Assembly (NCBI GenBank): GCA_031282665.1
Contig: JAITDH010000052.1
Coordinates: 1 to 5,249, forward strand
Direction of reading: 5' to 3'
Length of the DNA stretch: 5,249 bases
From: Zoogloeaceae bacterium
Lineage (GTDB): Bacteria > Pseudomonadota > Gammaproteobacteria > Burkholderiales > Rhodocyclaceae
The notes under the pieces were generated by a model, which worked only from the letters and a program-made list of their open reading frames with translations, did not search any database and was not told the origin of the DNA. Positions 1 to 5,249 of the stretch are shown here, in pieces. A program made the position numbers and the translations under genes. Numbering within the stretch: position 1 is the stretch's first letter; the number at the start of each line of letters is the position of its first letter.

Positions 1-915
1 GGCCTGAACTTTTCCGACCAGGCGCTCGCCGATGGCGTCTCCTATGCCCACGCGCGCGGGCGGAAGGTGCTGATCGCCATCAACACCTATCCGCAGCCCG
101 AAAGGGAAAAGGAATGGCAGCAGGCGGTGGATGCCGCCGTCGAACTGGGCGCGGACGCGGTGATCCTGGCGGATGTCGGCCTTCTGTCCTACGCCCGCGA
201 ACGCCATCCCGGCCTGCACCTGCATCTTTCCGTGCAGGGATCGGCCACCAACTACGAAGCCATCAATTTCTGCGCGCACGAATTCGGCATCCGCCGGGTC
301 GTGCTGCCCAGGGTGCTCACCCTGGCGCAGGTCGAGCATCTCATCCAGCATACCGACGTGGAAGTCGAAGTCTTCGGCTTCGGCAGCCTCTGCGTCATGA
401 ACGAAGGGCGCTGCTGGCTTTCCTCCTATGCCACCGGCGAATCACCGAACACCGTCGGCGCCTGTTCGCCGGCCAAGTTCGTCCGTTGGGAAAAGCGCCG
501 GGAACATGCCGGGGAAGCGCCTGGCGAACACATGGACGCCCGCCTCAACGGCATCCTCATCGACTCCTTCGCGCCGCAGGAACCGGCGGGCTACCCCACC
601 CTGTGCAAGGGGCGCTTCGAAGTGCGCGGCGACGTCTATTACGCCCTGGAGGAGCCGACCAGCCTGAATGTGCTGGAAATGCTGCCGCAATTGATTACGA
701 GCGGCGTCTCCGCGATCAAGGTCGAAGGCCGCCAACGCAGCCCGGCCTATGTCGAACAGGTCACCCGCACCCTGCGCGCCGCGCTCGACCGCGCCATGGA
801 CGCGGTTTCTTCCGGCGTCGACTATCGGGTGGAACGCGCCTGGCAGGCCGAACTCGCCCGTGTCGAAGAAGGCCATCAGGCCACCCTGGGCGCCTACAGC
901 CGCCCTTGGCGCTGA
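1..915 (+). CDS. ubiU: UbiU, O2-independent ubiquinone biosynthesis protein (U32 family), 5' partial
   Basis: The reading frame is open from base 1, so the gene starts upstream. 304 residues are visible, and by comparison with E. coli UbiU (about 331 aa, recalled) roughly 38 N-terminal residues are missing. The internal GTG at 67 is not the real start, because the preceding 22 codons (GLNFSDQALADGVSYAHARG) already match the family. Family landmarks include INTYPQP, GADAVILAD, SVQGSATN, RVVLPRVL, FGFGSLCVMNEGRC, GESPNTVGACSPAKFVRW, GYPTLCKGR, EEPTSLN and KVEGRQRSPAYV. The four [4Fe-4S] ligand cysteines are encoded at 391, 412, 463 and 604; the first three have the spacing of C169, C176 and C193 of E. 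coli. The last interval is about 8 residues longer, owing to a charged insertion after FVRWEKR. UbiU forms a soluble heterodimer with UbiV and is required for anaerobic hydroxylation of the ubiquinone ring, with prephenate as oxygen donor (known for the family). Identification as UbiU rather than another U32 protein is firm because ubiV follows. Confidence 0.95.
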   Translation, partial: GLNFSDQALADGVSYAHARGRKVLIAINTYPQPEREKEWQQAVDAAVELGADAVILADVGLLSYARERHPGLHLHLSVQGSATNYEAINFCAHEFGIRRVVLPRVLTLAQVEHLIQHTDVEVEVFGFGSLCVMNEGRCWLSSYATGESPNTVGACSPAKFVRWEKRREHAGEAPGEHMDARLNGILIDSFAPQEPAGYPTLCKGRFEVRGDVYYALEEPTSLNVLEMLPQLITSGVSAIKVEGRQRSPAYVEQVTRTLRAALDRAMDAVSSGVDYRVERAWQAELARVEEGHQATLGAYSRPWR

Positions 916-926
916 CCCCCCGCACT

Positions 927-931
927 AGAGG
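927..931 (+). promoter_or_regulatory. Ribosome binding site of ubiV
   Basis: AGAGG, followed by an A-rich stretch, lies 11 bases before the ATG at 943. It supports that ATG as the start, even though it gives UbiV about a dozen more N-terminal residues than the E. coli protein. It lies in the 27-base gap after ubiU, with no sign of a separate promoter, which fits co-transcription. Confidence 0.6.
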
Positions 932-942
932 AAAAACGGCCC

Positions 943-1902
943 ATGAGTCCCAGCGTTAGTCTTGCCCATCATCCCGTCACCCCGAAAATCAGCCTGGGGC
1001 CGCTCCTCTGGTTCTGGACGCGCGAAAAGGTGCTGGAATTCTATGCCGCGATGGCCGCCCGGCCGGAAATCGAGACGATCTACCTGGGCGAAGTCGTCTG
1101 TTCCCGCCGCCAGCAGATGCGCACCGGAGACTGGCTGGAACTTTCGCGCCAGCTCGTCACGCAGGGAAAGCGCATCGTCTTCTCGGCGCAGGCCCTGCTG
1201 GAATCCGAAAGCGACCTGAAATCCCTGCGCCGCCTGATGGACGAAGGGCAGGTTGCCATGGAAGTCAACGACCTGGGCGCCGTGGCGATCGCGCAGGCGC
1301 GCAATCTGCCCTTCGTCTGCGGCCCGCACCTCAATGTCTACAACGAAACCACCCTGCGCTGGTTCGCGCGGCAGGGCGCGATTGCCTGGACGCCTCCCCT
1401 GGAAGCCTCGCGGGACATGATTTTCGCCCTGCACAGGAGCCGTCCCGCCGGGATGCAAACGGAAGTCTTCGCCTTCGGCAAGCTGCCGCTGGCCTTTTCC
1501 GCCCGCTGCTTCACCGCCCGCCATTACGATCTCAACAAGGACAACTGCCAGTTCCGCTGCCTGGAACATCCGCAGGGACTCCTCGTCAAGACCCGCGAAG
1601 GGCAGCCCTTCCTCACCATAAACGGCATCCAGACCATGTCCGCGCAGACCCTGAACCTGCTGTCCCAGATTCCCGGCCTGATCCGCATGGGCGTGGAAGC
1701 CATCCGACTCTCGCCGCAGGAGCGGCACATGGAAAGCGTGCTCGCCGCCTTCTTCGCCGCCTGCCACGGCCAGACCCCCGACCCCGCGGCGCTCGCCGCC
1801 GCCGCCGACGAAACCGGCTTCTGCGACGGCTACTGGTTCGGCCGCCCGGGCATCGAATGGAAACAGGCGGAAGCCATGCTGGCGGAAATCGAAACCGCCT
1901 GA
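943..1902 (+). CDS. ubiV: UbiV, O2-independent ubiquinone biosynthesis protein (U32 family)
   Basis: Complete gene of 319 residues; E. coli UbiV is about 292 (recalled). The family core starts at residue 15 with [11 protein letters not shown], so the first 14 residues are an extension. Landmarks are [11 protein letters not shown] (cysteine 53), GDWLEL, the EVNDLGAV region, [58 protein letters not shown] and the C-terminal [10 protein letters not shown]. Cysteines 53, 189, 202 and 206 reproduce the four [4Fe-4S] ligands known in UbiV, including the C-x12-C-x3-C cluster. The protein partners UbiU in the oxygen-independent hydroxylation steps of ubiquinone synthesis in the cytoplasm, together with UbiT. 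It lies 27 bases behind ubiU on the same strand and is probably the last gene of that transcript, since the next gene points toward it. No signal peptide or membrane segment is seen. The U32 'peptidase' label would be misleading, as UbiV is not thought to act as a protease. Confidence 0.95.
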   Translation: MSPSVSLAHHPVTPKISLGPLLWFWTREKVLEFYAAMAARPEIETIYLGEVVCSRRQQMRTGDWLELSRQLVTQGKRIVFSAQALLESESDLKSLRRLMDEGQVAMEVNDLGAVAIAQARNLPFVCGPHLNVYNETTLRWFARQGAIAWTPPLEASRDMIFALHRSRPAGMQTEVFAFGKLPLAFSARCFTARHYDLNKDNCQFRCLEHPQGLLVKTREGQPFLTINGIQTMSAQTLNLLSQIPGLIRMGVEAIRLSPQERHMESVLAAFFAACHGQTPDPAALAAAADETGFCDGYWFGRPGIEWKQAEAMLAEIETA

Positions 1903-1926
1903 TGCGCGGGAAACCTTTGCTCGCCT
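1903..1926. other. Convergent 24-base gap between ubiV and the araC-type gene
   Basis: The two genes end tail to tail with only 24 bases between the stop codons. No GC-rich stem followed by a T-run is visible on either strand. Transcripts may therefore run into each other's 3' ends, or terminate by Rho. This is an observation by eye, without a folding calculation. Confidence 0.5.
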
Positions 1927-2916
1927 TCAGAACATCCTTTGGGATTGGCGCGGCGTGATGCCGAACCGCCGCCGGTAGGCAGTGGCAAAGTTGGCCGGAC
2001 TGGTGTAGCCGGCGATGGCGGCGGCCTCGATGATGGAGCGGCCTTCGCACTCCAGTGCCTGACGGGCGCGCAGCAGGCGAGCGCGCCGCAGGTAGTCGAA
2101 GACCGTCATGCCGCAGACCGCGCGGAACTGCCTTTGCAGGGTACTGGCGTTGGTGCATGCATGTCGTGCGATTTCCTCCAGGGACATACCATCTGCCGTG
2201 CCGCTGTCGAGCAGATCGCGCACATCGGCGACGCGTTGCCGCTCGCGTGGCCGCAGGGAAGGCGGCGGCGCGACGCCGAGCAACTGGCGCAGCGCCTCCG
2301 CAGCCAGCTCGATTACCCGACTTTCCTGATAGAGCCTGCGCAGCAGGGAGGGATCGCCCGGCGGCTGGATCAACTGTTCGGCAAGGGCCACGGCACGCGG
2401 TGTCGGTGTCCAGCGCTTGATGGTGAGGTGGCGTTCGAACAGGGCCGCGCAGCCGGCTTCGCCTTCCGGACAGACCGCGGCCAGCCATTCGCGGCCGAAA
2501 GCGAGGCTCACCTTGCGTTCGCGCTTGCCGCGCCAGGCATGCCGCACGAACAGCTCCGGTTCGGAGAGCGCGACGAAGGCGGCTTGGGGCTGGCGTTCGA
2601 CACCCTTGGCGCGCGTGGCGTCGAGGCTGATGCGACGGGGGCCATAGGAAACGTCCACCTGACCGTCGAGCACCACTGCGAGGAGCAGGCTTTCACCTTG
2701 TACCGCGCATTGGATGGTCAGATCGTGCAAATCCCGGACATCGGCGCAATGGAGCGCCAAACCCGGGCGCAAATGCCCACCGTGGCACAGGCCGAGCAGG
2801 GCGGGTGTTTCCGGCGCCAACACGGGATCGATGCGAACATCCAACCTGCCGGCGGATGCCGGGTCATGCAATTCGCCGCACAGAACCATCTGCTTACCAT
2901 CCCGACTTTCGGACAT
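1927..2916 (-). CDS. AraC-family transcriptional regulator, PchR-like, probable siderophore-receptor regulator
   Basis: 329 residues from the ATG at 2916. That start was chosen over a TTG at 2958 because a strong GGAAGGGAGG ribosome site sits directly ahead of it. The C-terminal 100 residues are a typical AraC/XylS DNA-binding domain. Helix-turn-helix 1 is at about 244-269 (MSLEEIARHACTNASTLQRQF). Helix-turn-helix 2 is at about 294-325, ending in AGYTSPANFATAYRRRFGITP, which closely follows the AraC family signature. The N-terminal half (about 25-150) contains LRPGLALHCADVRDLHDLT and VDVSYGPRRISL, a pattern familiar from PchR-like regulators next to TonB receptors, where the N-terminal domain senses the ferric siderophore (family knowledge). 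The protein is cytoplasmic, with no membrane segment. The gene is divergent from the TonB-dependent receptor at 3047, so that receptor is the obvious target (inference). The N-terminal half is rich in Cys and His (C13, C44, H45, H48, H56, C57, H64, C70), of unknown meaning. Confidence 0.9.
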   Translation of the reverse strand: MSESRDGKQMVLCGELHDPASAGRLDVRIDPVLAPETPALLGLCHGGHLRPGLALHCADVRDLHDLTIQCAVQGESLLLAVVLDGQVDVSYGPRRISLDATRAKGVERQPQAAFVALSEPELFVRHAWRGKRERKVSLAFGREWLAAVCPEGEAGCAALFERHLTIKRWTPTPRAVALAEQLIQPPGDPSLLRRLYQESRVIELAAEALRQLLGVAPPPSLRPRERQRVADVRDLLDSGTADGMSLEEIARHACTNASTLQRQFRAVCGMTVFDYLRRARLLRARQALECEGRSIIEAAAIAGYTSPANFATAYRRRFGITPRQSQRMF

Positions 2917-2920
2917 CCAT

Positions 2921-2930
2921 CCTCCCTTCC
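2921..2930 (-). promoter_or_regulatory. Ribosome binding site of the araC-type gene
   Basis: On the - strand GGAAGGGAGG is followed by 4 bases and then the ATG at 2916. It is one of the best Shine-Dalgarno matches in the window and decides the start against the upstream in-frame TTG at 2958, which would place this motif inside the coding region. Confidence 0.65.
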
Positions 2931-3037
2931 GCGCTGGCCAGTACCGATGCGCAAACAATTTTCTTTTTCACGCAAAGATCAGCGCACGTTTCGCATATTA
3001 TCATAAGCACAAATCACTCTCATTCACTCTCATGATT
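2931..3037. promoter_or_regulatory. Divergent promoter/operator region between regulator and receptor
   Basis: This stretch is clearly richer in A and T than the flanking genes and must hold the promoters of both divergent genes. TATTAT at 2996-3001 (+ strand) is a fair -10 box for the receptor. The same island read on the - strand gives TATGATAAT, a possible -10 for the regulator. No good -35 was found for either, which fits activator-dependent promoters but does not prove it. ATTATCA at 2997-3003 equals one full half of the Fur 7-1-7 consensus; the other half is not conserved. Control by iron through Fur and by the adjacent AraC protein is likely for such a gene pair but is inferred. Confidence 0.55.
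3014..3033. repeat. Perfect 10-bp tandem direct repeat (TCACTCTCAT x2)
   Basis: TCACTCTCAT occurs at 3014-3023 and again, with no gap and no mismatch, at 3024-3033. It ends 13 bases before the receptor start. The 10-bp period equals about one helical turn, as expected for a regulator contacting one DNA face. AraC-type proteins often bind direct repeats. On the - strand each copy contains TGAGAGT, which matches 5 of 7 bases of the Fur half-site TGATAAT. It could be an AraC operator, a degenerate Fur array, or chance. Confidence 0.7.
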
Positions 3038-3042
3038 GGAAG
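3038..3042 (+). promoter_or_regulatory. Ribosome binding site of the TonB-dependent receptor
   Basis: GGAAG lies 4 bases before the ATG at 3047. The in-frame ATG at 3032 lies upstream of this motif and has only pyrimidine-rich sequence before it. The site therefore favours 3047, which also leaves a signal peptide of normal length. Confidence 0.5.
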
Positions 3043-3046
3043 CAGC

Positions 3047-5128
3047 ATGCGACACTCCATTGCCCATGATCGGCTCACGCCGCTGGCCATTGCCATTACC
3101 GCCCTGACCGTCGCCATCGCGCCGGCACAGGCGCAGGAGACTACGTTGGGAACCGTGGTCGTGACGGCTGCCAGCCATGAGCAGGACGTCAAGGACGCGC
3201 CGGCGAGTATTTCGGTCATCACCCGCGAGGAATTGGACAAGAAGCCATACGCCAATCTGCGCGAAGTGCTGTCGGGACTGGAAGGCGTGTCCGTGGTCGG
3301 CTACGGCGCCTCCGAAACCGACATTATGATCCGTGGCATGCCCGCAGAATACACGCTGTTCCTCGTGGACGGCAGACGCCAGGGCACGCGCGAAACCATG
3401 AATCGCGGCACCAGCGGTGTGCAGTCCAATCTTCTGCCGCCCCTGGCCGCCATCGAGCGCATCGAGGTCGTGCGCGGCCCGATGTCCTCGCTCTACGGCT
3501 CAGATGCCATCGGCGGAGTCATCAACATCATCACGCGCAAGGTGCCGGTGCGGTGGGGCGGTTCCATATCGCTGGGCGGCGTCTGGCAAAAACACGGTTA
3601 TCTGGGGGATTCGCAACTGGGAGAGTTCTGGGTCGGTGGTCCGATCAAGAGCGACGTGCTGGGCATTTCCATCCAGGGAAAATCCAACAGGCGCGACGAG
3701 GATGACTACTTCGTGCTGCCGCCCGGCGCGACATCCGCAGCCGCCTATGGCGCCCTGAAGCAGAAAGACGAGTCGCTCTCCGTGCGCCTGACGGCGAAAC
3801 CGGCGGCCAATCAGGATGTGATCCTGGAAGCGGGACGCGCGGAACTGACACTGAGCAACTCGACCGCCTATGCCCGCGACAACCCCACCATACTGACGCC
3901 GGAGACAGAACATGCGCGCGGTTGGTGGTCGATCATGCACAACGGGCGCTGGGGCGACGGCATCACCACGACGCTGGCCTTGCAACGGGAAACCGGCACG
4001 CAAACCAAGTGGGACGCCGATGGCGTGAAATTCGGGGGGAAACAGGAAATCGTGAACACCGTGCTGGACGGTCTGGTGAGCCTGCCGTTGGGCAAGAACC
4101 TGCTCAAGGTCGGTGTCCAGTTCACCCGCAACGAGCTGACGGGCATAGCGGGCGAAGCGGTGATCGCAGGCTACCCAGCCAACACGGATGACGTCCGTCT
4201 CGATTCGCGGGCCGTGTTCGTCGAGAACGAGTTTTTCGCCACGGACAACCTGGCACTGACCGCAGGCGTGCGCATGGACGACGACGAGCGCTACGGCCGG
4301 CACTGGACACCGCGCCTCTATGGCGTCTATCACCTCGATCCGCGCTGGACCGTGCGGGGCGGCGTAGCCAAGGGCTTCAAGGCGCCGACCATCCGCCAGA
4401 GCGCCGCGAACTATTGCATGACCACCGGCGCTTCCACGGGACGCGGATCATTGTGCGGCAACCCCGGCCTCAAACCGGAGACCAGCGTGTCGAGCGAACT
4501 GGGCCTGCGTTTCGACGACGGCGACCACAGCTTCAGCGCGACGCTGTTCAACAGCGACTTCGAAAACAAGGTGGCGAGCTACGACACCGGCGTGACCGAT
4601 CCGTTGCTGGGCGCGCCATGGCATGTCTACATCTATGACAACATCGACAAAGTGACCTTGCGCGGCGTCGAACTGGGATTTGCGACGAAGCTTGCGCGCG
4701 CGTGGAAGATCACCGGCCACTACACCTATACCGATTCGCAACGCAAGGGCGGCGAGCCGTCTTTCAACGGCAGTTCACTCAAGGGCCAGCCGCTCGACAA
4801 GACGCCGGAACACGTGCTCAACGTGCAACTGGACTGGGCACCCGCCGACGCGCTGAACTTCTACGCGCGCGCCAACTACACGGGCAAGCAGTATTGGGCG
4901 GCCTATCGCAACGGGGCAATGGGTGTGCGCGAACGTCCGGCCACCACCACCTTCGACATCGGCGGCAGCTACACGATCAACAAAGCCTTGAGCGTGAAAT
5001 TCGCGGTGCTCAACGTCACCGACAAGATCGTCGACATCGATGAGCGCGGCCGCGCCTCCGGATTGAGCGGCAACTGGATGCTGGACGAAGGCCGCCGCGT
5101 CGCGGTAACGCTGAACGCGCAATTCTGA
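3047..5128 (+). CDS. TonB-dependent outer-membrane receptor, CirA/FepA-like (catecholate siderophore)
   Basis: Complete gene of 693 residues. Residues 1-29 form a signal peptide: basic start, hydrophobic core LAIAITALTVAIA, and cleavage probably after AQA. Next comes a TonB-box-like stretch, TLGTVVVTA (33-41). The plug domain spans about 50-165 and contains DAPASISVITREEL, IRGMP, YTLFLVDGRR, IERIEVVRGPMSSLYGSDAI and GGVINIITRK. The 22-strand type beta-barrel fills about 170-693 and ends in the aromatic residue typical of outer-membrane proteins (NAQF). Several barrel segments follow E. coli CirA as recalled, such as HNGRW, LALTAGVRMDDDERYGRHWTPR, FKAPT, LKPETS and YTGKQYW. Two cysteines, 457 and 470, fall where CirA has a cysteine pair in an outer loop. 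The protein imports a ligand with energy from TonB-ExbBD, most likely a ferric catecholate siderophore or its breakdown product. The exact ligand cannot be read from sequence. Divergent from the AraC regulator, which fits iron- and ligand-dependent control. Confidence 0.93.
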   Translation: MRHSIAHDRLTPLAIAITALTVAIAPAQAQETTLGTVVVTAASHEQDVKDAPASISVITREELDKKPYANLREVLSGLEGVSVVGYGASETDIMIRGMPAEYTLFLVDGRRQGTRETMNRGTSGVQSNLLPPLAAIERIEVVRGPMSSLYGSDAIGGVINIITRKVPVRWGGSISLGGVWQKHGYLGDSQLGEFWVGGPIKSDVLGISIQGKSNRRDEDDYFVLPPGATSAAAYGALKQKDESLSVRLTAKPAANQDVILEAGRAELTLSNSTAYARDNPTILTPETEHARGWWSIMHNGRWGDGITTTLALQRETGTQTKWDADGVKFGGKQEIVNTVLDGLVSLPLGKNLLKVGVQFTRNELTGIAGEAVIAGYPANTDDVRLDSRAVFVENEFFATDNLALTAGVRMDDDERYGRHWTPRLYGVYHLDPRWTVRGGVAKGFKAPTIRQSAANYCMTTGASTGRGSLCGNPGLKPETSVSSELGLRFDDGDHSFSATLFNSDFENKVASYDTGVTDPLLGAPWHVYIYDNIDKVTLRGVELGFATKLARAWKITGHYTYTDSQRKGGEPSFNGSSLKGQPLDKTPEHVLNVQLDWAPADALNFYARANYTGKQYWAAYRNGAMGVRERPATTTFDIGGSYTINKALSVKFAVLNVTDKIVDIDERGRASGLSGNWMLDEGRRVAVTLNAQF

Positions 5129-5137
5129 CACGCGACG

Positions 5138-5249
5138 ATGAACGGCTTTATCGCGCTCGGCCTGTTTTTCGCCGCCGCCGGCTGCGTCTCTATCTATCTC
5201 GCCTCGCCCAACCAGTGTTGGCGCGCCGCACCTTGGCCGGCCAAGGTGG
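5138..5249 (+). CDS. Small hydrophobic membrane protein, 3' partial; possibly DUF3325-like
   Basis: An ATG 9 bases after the receptor stop opens a frame that stays open to the window end (37 residues). It begins with a hydrophobic segment, FIALGLFFAAAGCVSIYLA (about 4-22), followed by SPNQCWRAAPWPAKV. No clear ribosome site precedes it, so translation may be coupled to the receptor. One short membrane helix followed by a basic, proline- and tryptophan-containing turn recalls the small DUF3325 membrane proteins found beside siderophore receptors and PepSY iron-uptake proteins. That link rests on memory of the family and on position, and is tentative. The AAGC at residues 13-16 resembles a weak lipobox, but the lack of N-terminal basic residues argues against a lipoprotein. 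Codon use matches the neighbours. Confidence 0.5.
   Translation, partial: MNGFIALGLFFAAAGCVSIYLASPNQCWRAAPWPAKV
5229..5248. repeat. Perfect 20-bp palindrome at the window end
   Basis: CACCTTGGCCGGCCAAGGTG equals its own reverse complement over all 20 bases; the next pair (5228 and 5249) does not match. It lies inside the frame of the small membrane protein, coding for the residues around APWPAKV. There is no loop and no following T-run, so it is not a classical terminator. It may be chance in GC-rich coding DNA or linked to the sequence ending here. Confidence 0.6.

Noticed and set aside
67..915. ubiU starting at GTG 67
   Set aside because: The frame is open back to base 1 and the upstream residues match the UbiU family, so the gene is cut by the window edge rather than starting here.
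114..959. 281-codon + strand frame overlapping ubiU
   Set aside because: It is a +1-type shadow with Arg/Pro/Gly-rich translation; the ubiU frame carries all family motifs.
925..1767. 280-codon open frame on the - strand opposite ubiV
   Set aside because: The + strand encodes a full UbiV with all cluster cysteines; the reverse frame gives low-complexity Gly/Arg/Glu/Ala-rich sequence with no family resemblance.
2917..2958. Longer araC-type protein starting at TTG 2958
   Set aside because: It adds 14 residues without family resemblance, uses a rare start codon, and would place the strong GGAAGGGAGG ribosome site inside the coding region.
1939..3006. 355-codon open frame on the + strand opposite the araC-type gene
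   Set aside because: It is an antisense shadow of a GC-rich gene. Its translation has no recognisable domain, while the - strand frame has two clear helix-turn-helix motifs and a strong ribosome site.
2714..3046. N-terminal extension of the receptor frame back to 2714
   Set aside because: The extension overlaps the 5' part of the araC-type gene and the promoter region, and would bury the signal peptide more than 100 residues inside the protein.
3032..3046. ATG 3032 as receptor start
   Set aside because: It lies inside the second copy of the tandem repeat with no Shine-Dalgarno sequence before it, whereas ATG 3047 has GGAAG upstream and gives a standard signal peptide.
3500..4333. 277-codon open frame on the - strand opposite the receptor barrel
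   Set aside because: Antisense shadow; composition rich in Arg, Val, His and Gly, with no motif and no ribosome site noticed.

Overview
The window reads as GC-rich proteobacterial DNA, most likely from a betaproteobacterium (Rhodocyclales-like, a judgement from codon use and gene content that was not tested by any search). It carries three complete protein genes and two genes cut by the window ends. Nearly all of it is explained by known families. No RNA gene, CRISPR array, insertion sequence or phage remnant was seen.

Left part (1-1902, + strand): a two-gene unit, ubiU (5' end missing) followed 27 bases later by ubiV. Both are U32-peptidase-like proteins that carry [4Fe-4S] clusters, and all eight expected cluster cysteines are present with the family spacing. 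In characterised bacteria UbiU and UbiV act together, with the lipid-binding protein UbiT, in the oxygen-independent ring hydroxylations of ubiquinone biosynthesis. This suggests an organism that makes ubiquinone without oxygen, for example a facultative anaerobe or denitrifier. No ubiT is visible here.

Middle (1903-3046): ubiV meets an AraC-family regulator tail to tail across only 24 bases. The regulator runs on the - strand and ends in two helix-turn-helix motifs. Its N-terminal half resembles the PchR-like regulators that commonly control siderophore receptors. A divergent intergenic region of 130 bases separates it from the next gene. This region holds an AT-rich island with a perfect Fur half-site and an exact 10-bp tandem repeat just ahead of the receptor start.

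Right part (3047-5249, + strand): a complete TonB-dependent outer-membrane receptor of 693 residues, close to the CirA/FepA catecholate-siderophore group. Nine bases after its stop comes the start of a small hydrophobic protein, cut by the window end and perhaps of the DUF3325 type found near iron-uptake receptors. The last bases form a perfect 20-bp palindrome. The probable logic is an iron-uptake locus (regulator, receptor and accessory membrane protein) lying beside an unrelated anaerobic ubiquinone operon.
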